43,644 bases of DNA. Source: Candidatus Coprousia avicola (GTDB lineage: Bacteria > Actinomycetota > Coriobacteriia > Coriobacteriales > Coriobacteriaceae). The DNA lies in assembly GCA_018715125.1 (NCBI GenBank), contig DVMF01000006.1:1-43644 (forward strand). The letters run 5' to 3'. This document shows positions 9,498-17,740 of the stretch, piece by piece. The notes beneath the pieces are model-generated. The model was not told where the DNA came from and searched no databases. It worked only from the letters and a program-made list of their open reading frames with translations. Positions within the stretch are counted from its first letter, which is position 1; each line of letters opens with the position of its first letter. The position numbers were made by a program, and so were the translations under genes.

Positions 9498-10604
9498 ATG
9501 GCCCACGATACGGACCGTCTGATGACGGGCGACGCCGCTGTCGAGGAGGAGTTCGTCGAGGTCGATCCCTTCGCCGATTTGAGCGACGACGAGCTCGATG
9601 CCCTGCTCGACGCCGGCGAGTGCCCTCTTGGCGAGACGGCGGGCGACGCGGCGGCGGACGACTTTGGGGAGACCCCGTTCGGCATGCTCCCGGGAACGGA
9701 CGTGCCCCCGGGGTTCCGGTCCGGCTTCGTCGCCCTCGTCGGGCGTCCCAATGCGGGAAAATCGACGCTTCTCAACGCCTGCCTCGGCGAGAAGGTCGCC
9801 ATCACCTCGCCGGTCGCCCAGACAACGCGCCGCCGCATGCGCGGCGTGCTCAATCGCGACGACTGCCAGATCGTGTTCGTGGACACCCCCGGCTTGCACA
9901 AGCCTCAGGACTCGCTCGGCGGCGAGCTCAACCGCAGCGCGCTCGCCGAGCTGGGCGATGTTGATGTCGTCGCGTTTCTCATCGATGCCACGAAGCCTGT
10001 CGGCTCGGGTGACGCCTGGGTGGCAGAGCGCGTGCGCGGCGCGCGCGCCATCAAGATCCTCGTCCTCACCAAGATCGACCAGGCGACGCCCGAGCAGGTC
10101 TCCGCGCAGCTCGACCGCGCGCACGAGCTCATGTCGTTCGACGACGAGATCGTCATCTCCTCGGTCGAGGGCTTCAACGTAGACGCATTTTGCGCGCTTG
10201 TCGCCGCTCGCCTCCCCGAGGGTCCGCGCTGGTTCCCGCTCGATATGGCGACCGACGAGTCGGATGAGATGCTCGTCGCCGAGTTCATCCGCGAGAAGGT
10301 GCTCCTCCTCACCCGCGAGGAGGTCCCCCATGCCGTCGGCGTCGTCACCGACGAGATGGCGTTCAAGAAGCACGGCGATGTGCTCGCGGTGCATGCGACC
10401 ATCTTGGTCGAGCGCGACGGGCAGAAGGGCATCATCATCGGCAAGCGGGGGGCAATGATCAAGCGCATCGGCACCGAGGCCCGCGCCGACCTCGAGAGGC
10501 TCTTCAAATGTCGCGTGTACCTCGATCTCGAGGTGCGCGTCCAGCCCTCTTGGCGAAGCGACGTGCGCGAGATCAGACGCATGGGGTACGCTGCCGACGA
10601 GTAA
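9498..10604 (+). CDS. era: GTPase Era with acidic N-terminal extension
   Basis: Era is the essential GTPase that binds 16S rRNA near its 3' end during 30S assembly. The G domain shows G1 GRPNAGKST (82-90), G2 region QTTRRRM, G3 DTPGLHKP and G4 TKID (the usual NKID has T in place of N). The C-terminal KH domain carries GIIIGKRGAMIKRIG and ends in RRMGY. The protein has 368 residues against about 300 for typical Era. The excess is a roughly 72-residue, strongly acidic N-terminal region (EEEFVEVDPFADLSDDELDALLD) before the G domain. ATG 9498 has AAGGAG 5 bases upstream, so the extension is translated if this start is used; no good alternative start with a ribosome-binding site is seen closer to the G domain. 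Confidence 0.95.
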   Translation: MAHDTDRLMTGDAAVEEEFVEVDPFADLSDDELDALLDAGECPLGETAGDAAADDFGETPFGMLPGTDVPPGFRSGFVALVGRPNAGKSTLLNACLGEKVAITSPVAQTTRRRMRGVLNRDDCQIVFVDTPGLHKPQDSLGGELNRSALAELGDVDVVAFLIDATKPVGSGDAWVAERVRGARAIKILVLTKIDQATPEQVSAQLDRAHELMSFDDEIVISSVEGFNVDAFCALVAARLPEGPRWFPLDMATDESDEMLVAEFIREKVLLLTREEVPHAVGVVTDEMAFKKHGDVLAVHATILVERDGQKGIIIGKRGAMIKRIGTEARADLERLFKCRVYLDLEVRVQPSWRSDVREIRRMGYAADE

Positions 10605-10631
10605 GCGCCCGTGAAACGATAGGAGGGCGCT

Positions 10632-11390
10632 GTGGCCGGCAGGGGAACGTACCGGTGCCTCGCATTGGTGCTGGACAAGACGAAGCTCGGTGAGAGCGAT
10701 CTCATCCTGACCCTTCTCGCTCAGGATGGCCGCCAGATCCGCGCCGTAGCCAAGGGCGCCCGCAAACCGGGCAGCAGGCTCGCGGCGCGCTGCGAGCTCT
10801 GCTGCACCACCGATATGCTGCTCGCCCGCGGCAAGTCGCTCGATATCGTCTCACAGGCCGAGCTCATGGCCGCCCCGCTGGGGAGTGCGCCGGACTATGG
10901 GCTTCTGACGGCGGCCAGCTCGTTGGCCGAAGTCGCGCGCCTCTGTTCGTTCGAGGATGCCACGGACGGATTCGTGTTCCCCATCACGGTGCGCGCGCTC
11001 GACGTCCTCGGCGGCGCCTCGGGCGCGCTCGACGGCGCGCACCTGGACCTCATCGTCGCCGCCTATGTCTTCAAGCTGCTGGCGCACATCGGATACCGCC
11101 CCGACCTTACCTCCTGCGTGAGCTGCGGGGACGAGGCCGTCAGCTATTTCTCCGCGGCGGCCGGCGGCCTTCTGTGCGCGTCCTGCGCCACCTCCATCGC
11201 CGGTGCCGAGGAGGTTGACGGCGCGGCGGTCGGTTGGCTGCGCGCGCTCATGGCGATGAGGTTCGACGAGCTCGCCGCGGCGCAGATCGATCCGGCGACT
11301 GCGGCGCTCCTGCTCGCCTTCGCGCACGTGTGGGCCGCCGTCCATCTCGATTCACGCCTTCGCGCCCTCGAGTTCATGCTCGGTTGCTGA
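10632..11390 (+). CDS. recO: DNA repair protein RecO
   Basis: RecO works with RecR to load RecA onto SSB-coated single-stranded DNA and anneals complementary strands. The 252-residue protein has an N-terminal OB fold (YRCLALVLDKTKLGESDLILTLL, then VAKGARKPGSRLAARCE) and a helical C-terminal domain with a four-cysteine zinc motif, CVSCG and CASC, spaced by about 20 residues. GTG 10632 has AGGAGG 5 bases upstream (10621-10626). It follows era by 27 bases, matching the era-recO order of other actinobacteria, and appears to be the last gene of this operon. Confidence 0.93.
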   Translation: MAGRGTYRCLALVLDKTKLGESDLILTLLAQDGRQIRAVAKGARKPGSRLAARCELCCTTDMLLARGKSLDIVSQAELMAAPLGSAPDYGLLTAASSLAEVARLCSFEDATDGFVFPITVRALDVLGGASGALDGAHLDLIVAAYVFKLLAHIGYRPDLTSCVSCGDEAVSYFSAAAGGLLCASCATSIAGAEEVDGAAVGWLRALMAMRFDELAAAQIDPATAALLLAFAHVWAAVHLDSRLRALEFMLGC

Positions 11391-11452
11391 GCCGGCTCGG
11401 TAGTTCCTGTGGGCCTTGGGGGCGCGCCTGCGGACACCGAGGCGCCGGGCGG

Positions 11453-11458
11453 TACAAT
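11453..11458 (+). promoter_or_regulatory. Putative -10 element upstream of rnjA
   Basis: TACAAT sits 90 bases before the rnjA ATG in the 157-base gap after recO. A weak -35 candidate, CGGACA (11431-11436), lies 16 bases upstream. The same -10 hexamer occurs ahead of dnaJ and of the FHA gene. Confidence 0.4.
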
Positions 11459-11490
11459 ACCAAGACCTGTGCACATTACCTCATACGTTT

Positions 11491-11508
11491 CGCAGGCCCC
11501 TGCCTGCG
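11491..11508 (+). other. Perfect hairpin in the rnjA 5' leader
   Basis: CGCAGGC (11491-11497) and GCCTGCG (11502-11508) form a 7-bp stem with a CCCT loop, 39 bases before the rnjA start. The T-rich tail (TTTATCTATG) is not an uninterrupted run, so it is a poor intrinsic terminator for recO. If the TACAAT upstream is the promoter, the hairpin is in the rnjA mRNA leader. Confidence 0.45.
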
Positions 11509-11547
11509 TTTATCTATGTCTGCGACAGAAAGGACCCAACCGACATC

Positions 11548-13215
11548 ATGGCAAAACAGAATCCGCCTCTCCGCATCATCCCGCTCGGCGGCCTTGACGG
11601 CATCGGCAAGAACATGACCGCGTTCGAGTGCGGGCCCGATATGGTGCTCGTCGATGCGGGACTCATGTTTCCCGACGACTCCCAGCCCGGCGTCGACCTC
11701 GTGCTGCCCGACTACACCTACGTGCTCGAGAACGAGGACAAGCTGCGCGGCATCGTGGTGACCCACGGCCACGAGGACCATACCGGCGCCCTGCCGTATC
11801 TTCTGCAGGACCTCAACAACAAGGTGCCGATCTTCTCCAGCAAGCTCACCCTCGGCTTCATCGAGGGCAAGCTGTCCGAGTTCCGCATCAAGGCGCCCAA
11901 GTTCCGCGAGGTCAAGGACGGTTCGCATATTTCGCTCGGCCAGATCACCATCGACTTCTTCTCGATGACGCATTCGATACCCGGCGCGCTCGGCGTCTAC
12001 ATCAAGACACCCCAGGGCACGGTCATGCACACGGGCGACTTCAAGCTCGACCAGACGCCCATCGACGGCGTGCGCCCCAACTACGCCGCCATCAACCGGT
12101 TCGCCAAGCAGGGCATCGACCTTCTCCTCTCGGACTCCACCAACGCTACCGTCCCTGGCTTTACCAAGTCCGAGGCCGAGGTCGGCCCCTCGCTGTACAG
12201 CGCGATCAAGAATGCCCGCGGCCGCGTGTTCGTCGCGAGCTTCTCGTCGCATATCCACCGCTTGCAGCAGATCTGCGACGCCGCGAAGCGCTGCGGCCGC
12301 AAGGTCGTGGTGACGGGCCGCTCGATGCTCACCAACACCCGGGTTGCGCGCGAGCTCGGTTATCTGAATATCGACGAGCAGGATCTCATCGATGCCTACG
12401 AGATCAACAACCTGCCCGAGGACAAGCTCGTCGTCATGTGCACCGGCTCTCAGGGCGAGTCGCTCTCGGCGCTGTCGCGCATGGCAAACGGCGAGCATAA
12501 AACGCTCTCCATCCACGCAGGTGACACCGTGATCATCTCGGCCACGCCCGTGCCCGGCAACGAGAAGGCCGTCCAGCAGGTCGTCAACAGCCTGGCGAAG
12601 ATCGGCTGCGACGTCTTCGACAAGAGCCGCACGCTCGTGCACGTCTCCGGTCACGGCAGCCAGGAGGAGCTCAAGCTCATGCTCGCCATGACGAAGCCGA
12701 CCTACTTCATGCCGGTTCACGGCGAGGCCGTGCACCTGCGCGCCCATGCTGCCCTCGGACGCAAGATGGGCATCCCCGACGACCATATCTTCATTCTCGA
12801 CAACGGCGATACGCTCGAGATGCGCGGCGGCGTCGTCAAGGTCGGGCAGGCGGTGGAGTCCGGCGTCGTGTACGTCGACGGCCTGCGCATCGGCGACACC
12901 GACCCCATCGTCTTGCGCGACCGTCAGAAGCTCGCCAACGACGGCATGGTCACCGCCGTCGCTATCGTTTCGCTGAAGCGGAAGAAGATCGATGCGGTCG
13001 AGTTCTCGAGCCGCGGCGTCTCGTTCACCATCGACGACGCTTTCGCGCACGATGCGGAGGAGGCCATCATCAAGGTCATCGAGAAGGGCAAGTTCAATTT
13101 CACGGCGAGCGGTACCGATGCCCTGCGCAAAGCGGTGCGCGATTCCGTCTCTAACTTTATCTGGAACCGTACCAAGACCCGCCCGATGATCATCCCCGTG
13201 GTCATGGAGGTCTAG
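11548..13215 (+). CDS. rnjA: Ribonuclease J
   Basis: RNase J is a metallo-beta-lactamase/beta-CASP nuclease with 5'-3' exonuclease and endonuclease activity in mRNA decay and rRNA processing. The 555-residue protein has the zinc-binding motif THGHEDHTGALPY, a second metal-site segment MHTGDFKLD, beta-CASP residues around SDSTNA and VASFSSHIHRLQQ, CTGSQGE, HVSGHGSQEELK and MPVHGEAVHL, then the RNase J C-terminal domain. ATG 11548 gives the standard N-terminus LRIIPLGGLDGIGKNM; the only upstream purine-rich stretch, AGAAAGGA, is 14 bases away, so initiation may be weak or structure-dependent. ftsK follows after one base. Confidence 0.96.
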   Translation: MAKQNPPLRIIPLGGLDGIGKNMTAFECGPDMVLVDAGLMFPDDSQPGVDLVLPDYTYVLENEDKLRGIVVTHGHEDHTGALPYLLQDLNNKVPIFSSKLTLGFIEGKLSEFRIKAPKFREVKDGSHISLGQITIDFFSMTHSIPGALGVYIKTPQGTVMHTGDFKLDQTPIDGVRPNYAAINRFAKQGIDLLLSDSTNATVPGFTKSEAEVGPSLYSAIKNARGRVFVASFSSHIHRLQQICDAAKRCGRKVVVTGRSMLTNTRVARELGYLNIDEQDLIDAYEINNLPEDKLVVMCTGSQGESLSALSRMANGEHKTLSIHAGDTVIISATPVPGNEKAVQQVVNSLAKIGCDVFDKSRTLVHVSGHGSQEELKLMLAMTKPTYFMPVHGEAVHLRAHAALGRKMGIPDDHIFILDNGDTLEMRGGVVKVGQAVESGVVYVDGLRIGDTDPIVLRDRQKLANDGMVTAVAIVSLKRKKIDAVEFSSRGVSFTIDDAFAHDAEEAIIKVIEKGKFNFTASGTDALRKAVRDSVSNFIWNRTKTRPMIIPVVMEV

Positions 13216-13216
13216 C

Positions 13217-15874
13217 GTGGCCGAGCGTAAGGGACAGGGCGCCAAGGCGAAGCAGCGCGCCGGCAAGGGCAAGGCGTCTCAACGCCACCTGCGAGCGAAC
13301 GCATCCGCGGCCGCCGCAGCCCCTGCGGAGCCCCTGTGGGACCAGGGCGCGGGGCGCGATATCGCAGGCGTGGTGCTGGCCGTCATCGCGGTCGCCTCGC
13401 TCATCGCCGTCGTCACGCCGGCGACCGCGCCGGTGACGCAGGCCATAGCCGGCTTCTATCACCTGGGCTTCGGCCTGGGCGGATACGTGCTGCCCTTCGT
13501 CATCCTCGGCTGCGCCGCCCTCGTGTTCCTGCGCGGCGCCGTTCAGGTGCCCGTCCGCACGGTCATCGGCTCGAGCCTGGTCTTCGTGGCGGTCCTCGGG
13601 CTCCTCGTGCTTGCCATGACGCCCGACACGATGGTGTGGGGCGTCACGGTCGGGGAGGCCGACCTCGCTCGAAGCGGCGGATTTGTGGGTTTCGCGATTG
13701 CGTCGCTTCTGGCCGCCGGTCTCGGGAAGCCGATCGCGACCGTCGTGCTCGTCGGCGTTGGCGTCGCCGGGGCCGCCCTCGTCGGGTTCTCTATCAGCTC
13801 CGTGATCGGCGCGGTGCGCGACCACGCGGAGCGCCTGGCCGAGCGTCGCCGCGTATCCGTTAACGAGACGCCTTGGGGCGAGGAGCCCCCCAAGGCCTCG
13901 CGCCGCGCGGCGCGCGGCATCTTCTCGCATGGGAAGGAGGGCGCGCTCGCCCAGTCCGACCGCGCTCTCGATACGCAGAGGACCACGCTGATCGAGGATC
14001 TGGACGACGGGGACGACAACCCCTTCGTCGACCTGTCCGCCCAGCTTGCCGCCGAGCGCGCCGAGACGACGCTCATTCCCATCGAAGAGACGTACGCCGA
14101 GGCCGACGCCGCGCCGACGACCCTCATCGACGCTTCTCGCGCGAAGGGCCGCGACGCGCGCGGGCAGGCGGCTCCCGCGGCGAAGGAGGCGCCGGCCGCC
14201 GAGCGCGCCGCAGACGCCCCTTCCGAGATGCGCGCGGCCGAGCCGGCTGCCGCGGAGACCGCGCCGGCCATTCCCGATTTTCTGCTTCGTCCGCCTGCGC
14301 GCGCTCAGGCGACTCCAGCTGCGGCCGACAGCGCACCGGACGCCGCATCCGCGGTTGACGCCGACGCCGCGGGGGAGCCCGAGGGTCGCGCGCTGCCCCC
14401 GGCGACCATCCTCAACCACAATCCGCAGTCTGCCAAGGCGGCGTCCTCAGACGCCGAGCTAGCCCAGACCGCCGAGTCGCTGCAGTCGACGCTCGAGGAG
14501 TTTGGCCTGCATTCGCGCGTGGTCGGTTGGATCTCCGGCCCCACGGTCACGACGTTCAAAGTGCAGCCGGGCGAGGGCGAGCGCGTGAGCCGCATCTCGA
14601 GCCTCGAGGACGATATCGCTCTCACCCTCGCAGCGCAGTCGGTCCGCATCTTCGCACCCATCCCCGGCACCTCGCTCGTGGGTATCGAGATTCCCAACCG
14701 CAAGCGCCAGAACGTCAACCTCGGCGACGTGCTGCCCTATGTTCAGGGAGGTCCTCTGGAGCTCGCGATCGGCCGTGACGCGGAGGGCTCGCCCATCGTC
14801 GCCGACCTCGCCAAGATGCCGCATCTGCTCATCGCCGGCACCACCGGCTCGGGCAAGTCCGTCATGATCAACTCCATCGTCGTCACGCTGCTCATGCGCA
14901 CGGTTCCGGAGGACGTCCGCTTGATCATGGTGGACCCCAAGCGCGTGGAGCTCTCGGGCTACAACGGCCTGCCCCATCTGTACGTACCCGTGGTCACGGA
15001 GCCCAAGCAGGCCGCGAGCGCCCTGCAGTGGGGCGTCTCCGAGATGGAACGGCGCCTCAAGGTGTTCGAGCGCATCGGGGTGCGCAACATCGCCACCTTC
15101 AACGCCAAGCAGGCCGCCGGTGAGTTCGAGCAGTACGACAACCCTCCCGCCAAGATGCCCTACCTCGTCATCATCATCGACGAGCTCTCCGACCTCATGA
15201 TGGTGGCCGGCAAGGACGTCGAGGCATCCATCGTGCGCATCGCCCAGCTCGGTCGCGCGGCCGGCATCCACCTCATCGTGGCGACGCAGCGCCCGAGCTC
15301 CAACGTCGTGACGGGCCTCATCAAGGCGAACATCACCAACCGCATCGCCTTCAACGTCGCCACCGGCATCGACAGCCGCGTCATCATCGACCAGATGGGC
15401 GCCGAGAAGCTCACGGGCTACGGCGACATGCTCTTCTCCAAGGTCGATTGGGGCAAACCCAAGCGCATCCAGGGCTGCTTCGTATCAGACGAGGAAATCA
15501 ACGACGTCGTCGAATTCGTCAAAAGCCAGGGCGAGGCGGAGTATCACGAGGAGATACTCTCCGCCGTTTCCCCGGCGACGCTCTCTACGGGCGCGGGCGG
15601 GCATGAGCCGGCTGACGACGACCCGCTTATGTGGGAGGCGGCCCATATCGTCGTCGAATCCCGCCTTGGTTCAACGTCCGGGTTGCAGCGGCGCCTGAAG
15701 GTCGGTTACGCGCGCGCCGGGCGTATTATGGATATGCTGGAAGAAAAGGGCATCGTGGGTCCGCCCGACGGGTCGAAGCCCCGCGAGGTGCTCCTCGACG
15801 AGGAGGGGCTCGCGGAGCTCGAGTCCCTCGAGGCCCGCATGGCGATCGAGGACGAGGAGTTGGGAGGGTTCTGA
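13217..15874 (+). CDS. ftsK: DNA translocase FtsK/SpoIIIE
   Basis: Septal DNA pump that clears the terminus region during division. The 885-residue protein starts with a basic, Ala-rich tail and about four transmembrane helices (roughly residues 50-200). A long Ala/Glu/Asp-rich linker follows (about 215-405). The RecA-like motor carries Walker A GTTGSGKSV, Walker B LVIIIDELSDLMM and ATQRPSSNVVTGLIKANI. The C-terminal gamma winged helix (GSTSGLQRRLKVGYARAGRIMDMLE split over 830-860) should read KOPS-like polarity sequences. The GTG start one base after rnjA has GGAGGT 5 bases upstream. Its stop overlaps the next gene (TGATG). rnjA-ftsK proximity is also seen in mycobacteria. Confidence 0.95.
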   Translation: MAERKGQGAKAKQRAGKGKASQRHLRANASAAAAAPAEPLWDQGAGRDIAGVVLAVIAVASLIAVVTPATAPVTQAIAGFYHLGFGLGGYVLPFVILGCAALVFLRGAVQVPVRTVIGSSLVFVAVLGLLVLAMTPDTMVWGVTVGEADLARSGGFVGFAIASLLAAGLGKPIATVVLVGVGVAGAALVGFSISSVIGAVRDHAERLAERRRVSVNETPWGEEPPKASRRAARGIFSHGKEGALAQSDRALDTQRTTLIEDLDDGDDNPFVDLSAQLAAERAETTLIPIEETYAEADAAPTTLIDASRAKGRDARGQAAPAAKEAPAAERAADAPSEMRAAEPAAAETAPAIPDFLLRPPARAQATPAAADSAPDAASAVDADAAGEPEGRALPPATILNHNPQSAKAASSDAELAQTAESLQSTLEEFGLHSRVVGWISGPTVTTFKVQPGEGERVSRISSLEDDIALTLAAQSVRIFAPIPGTSLVGIEIPNRKRQNVNLGDVLPYVQGGPLELAIGRDAEGSPIVADLAKMPHLLIAGTTGSGKSVMINSIVVTLLMRTVPEDVRLIMVDPKRVELSGYNGLPHLYVPVVTEPKQAASALQWGVSEMERRLKVFERIGVRNIATFNAKQAAGEFEQYDNPPAKMPYLVIIIDELSDLMMVAGKDVEASIVRIAQLGRAAGIHLIVATQRPSSNVVTGLIKANITNRIAFNVATGIDSRVIIDQMGAEKLTGYGDMLFSKVDWGKPKRIQGCFVSDEEINDVVEFVKSQGEAEYHEEILSAVSPATLSTGAGGHEPADDDPLMWEAAHIVVESRLGSTSGLQRRLKVGYARAGRIMDMLEEKGIVGPPDGSKPREVLLDEEGLAELESLEARMAIEDEELGGF

Positions 15875-17139
15875 TGGCACGGTTTGGGGACATGCTCTAC
15901 CAGCGGCGACGTCAGATGGGCCTTACCATTCTGCAGGTTGCGAACACCATCAAGATCAGGCCGCAGATCATCGAGTTCTTTGAGAACGGTGATTTCACCG
16001 CCATGCCGCCGCGCGGCTATGCACAGGGCATGATCTCGAGCTACGCACGGTACCTGGGGCTTAACCCCCGAGAGGTCGTCGAGGCGTATTTCGAGGACCT
16101 CCGCGCGTATGAGCAGGCGACCGACAACCACGGAGGGCGCTTCCAAGACGCGGCGGGCCTCGTGAGCACGCGTTCCGCGAGTGCCACCGGGCGCTTCATG
16201 ATGGTGGATTCCGCGCCGCGCTCGCGCTATGCGCAGCGCCCCCCGCAGGCGGGGTACGTCTCAGAAACCGAGTCGGGCCACGAGCCGCAGCTCAACCGGG
16301 GTCCCTATCGGCAGCGTCCCTATGGGGTTAGCTCCGGTGCGGGGCCGCGCCGCGCCGACCAGACGATGCGCATGCCCGCCTACGGGCGCAGCGCTGAGGG
16401 GCATGCCGACCCGCGCGGTACGGCGCAGCGCCGCCAGCAGGGGCAGGTGCGCCCGACGGGCTCCGGTCGCGGCGGTGCGCCGTACCGCAATGCCCCCGGC
16501 CGCGGGGGCAGACCGCCCCATGGAGCGCGGCAGCAGGGGCGGGGGAGCGCACCCGCGCCCGACAACCGCCTCCTCATCGCCCTTATAGCCGCCGGTCTCG
16601 TCATCATCGTCCTGCTGGCGCTCCTGCTCTTCCGCGGCTGCACGCCGGCGGACGCGACATCGGGTGCCGGCTCCGAGGCAGCTACCCCCGAGACGACGCA
16701 GGCGGCCTCGCCCGACACGCCCGCTACCTCGACCGACGATGCGGCGGATGACACCCAGGATGCCGAAGCCGACCCTGAGGCTGAAACCACCGAGGAGCCG
16801 CAGCAGCTCGTCGTGAGGGTCTCGGTACCCGAGGGCGAGTCGTCTTGGCTCGAGATACGGCTCGACGGTTCCATCGTCTACGGCAACGAGGTCATCGGGC
16901 CCTTCGAGCAGGAGTACACCGTGACCGAGTCCATCCGGATCACCGCGAACACGCCTTCGAGCGTTACCGTGACGCAGAACGGCGAGACCGTTCGCTGGGA
17001 TACCAGCACCTCGGGTGTGGCGCGCATCAACCTGACCGCTCCCGAGACGCCGGCGACCACGGGAGATGCCGCGACGTCCACCGATGGTGAGACCGGAGAC
17101 GCGGCGGCAAGCGACCCGAGCGCCGCCGCGGCTCAATAA
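15874..17139 (+). CDS. RodZ-like helix-turn-helix membrane protein
   Basis: This 421-residue bitopic protein resembles RodZ, which links MreB or other morphogenetic machinery to the membrane. Residues 5-72 form an HTH_25-type helix-turn-helix domain (MGLTILQVANTIKIRPQIIEFFENGDF, here split in two). Residues 80-230 are disordered, Arg/Gly/Pro/Gln-rich and strongly basic. One transmembrane helix spans 233-254 (LLIALIAAGLVIIVLLALLLF). An acidic Thr/Ala/Asp-rich linker precedes a beta-rich domain (about 310-375: SSWLEIRLDGSIVYGNE, ITANTPSSVTVTQNG) like the RodZ C-terminal DUF4115 domain, and a Ser/Ala tail. ATG 15874 overlaps the ftsK stop and has GGGAGG upstream. The RodZ relation is inferred from domain order. 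Confidence 0.82.
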   Translation: MARFGDMLYQRRRQMGLTILQVANTIKIRPQIIEFFENGDFTAMPPRGYAQGMISSYARYLGLNPREVVEAYFEDLRAYEQATDNHGGRFQDAAGLVSTRSASATGRFMMVDSAPRSRYAQRPPQAGYVSETESGHEPQLNRGPYRQRPYGVSSGAGPRRADQTMRMPAYGRSAEGHADPRGTAQRRQQGQVRPTGSGRGGAPYRNAPGRGGRPPHGARQQGRGSAPAPDNRLLIALIAAGLVIIVLLALLLFRGCTPADATSGAGSEAATPETTQAASPDTPATSTDDAADDTQDAEADPEAETTEEPQQLVVRVSVPEGESSWLEIRLDGSIVYGNEVIGPFEQEYTVTESIRITANTPSSVTVTQNGETVRWDTSTSGVARINLTAPETPATTGDAATSTDGETGDAAASDPSAAAAQ

Positions 17140-17162
17140 CGAACGCTTAAGGAGGAACTTCC

Positions 17163-17660
17163 ATGGCTAAGGACGCTAGTTTCGACGTCGTGTCGCAGGT
17201 CGACGTCCAAGAGGTCGACAACGCCTTCCAGCAGGCGGTCCGCGAGGTCGCTCAGCGCTACGACCTCAAGGACTCGGGCGCCAAGCTTGAGTTCGCAAAG
17301 GCCGAGCGCACCATCACCATCTCGGCGCCTGCAGAGTTCGTCGCCCGGCAGGTGACCGACATCCTGTCCGCTAAGTTCGTCAAGCGCGGCGTCGACCTCA
17401 AGTCGGTCTCCTGGGACGCCCCGGCGGCCGCTTCAGGAGGTACCGTCCGCGTGGTCGGTCATATCGTAGAGGGCATCGACCAGCCCACCGCGAAGAAGAT
17501 CAGCAAGGACGTCCGCGACCTCAAGCTCAAGGTCAAGGTCGCCATCGAGGCTGACAAGCTCCGCGTCACCTCGGCTTCCAAAGACGCCCTTCAAGAGGTC
17601 ATTCAGTTTCTGCGCGGGCAGGACTACGGCAGGCCGCTCCAGTTCATCAATTACCGCTAA
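17163..17660 (+). CDS. yajQ: YajQ family nucleotide-binding protein
   Basis: The 165-residue protein matches the YajQ/UPF0234 family of two alternating ferredoxin-like domains: start ASFDVVSQVDVQEVDNAFQQ, central FVKRGVDLKSV, and the end FLRGQDYGRPLQFINYR with the highly conserved QFINYR. Members bind RNA, GTP/ATP or, in some proteobacteria, cyclic-di-GMP; the ligand here is unknown. ATG 17163 is preceded by TAAGGAGG 7 bases upstream. It stands 23 bases after the RodZ-like gene and 80 bases before rimO. Confidence 0.95.
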   Translation: MAKDASFDVVSQVDVQEVDNAFQQAVREVAQRYDLKDSGAKLEFAKAERTITISAPAEFVARQVTDILSAKFVKRGVDLKSVSWDAPAAASGGTVRVVGHIVEGIDQPTAKKISKDVRDLKLKVKVAIEADKLRVTSASKDALQEVIQFLRGQDYGRPLQFINYR

Positions 17661-17740
17661 CCACCCCCCATCTCCCTTTACGGCGCCGGATCGCTGCAGA
17701 GCGCTAGCGACATGCCGCGCGTCAAACGAAAGGATGCCCG

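Noticed and set aside
7770-10394. An 874-codon open frame on the minus strand across phoH, ybeY, dgkA and era
   Set aside because: It lies antisense to four well-identified overlapping genes, has Arg/His/Asp-rich low-complexity content typical of GC-rich shadow frames, and shows no recognisable domain.
11476-13272. A 598-codon minus-strand open frame opposite rnjA
   Set aside because: Its composition mirrors the RNase J codons and no family motif is seen; it is a shadow frame.
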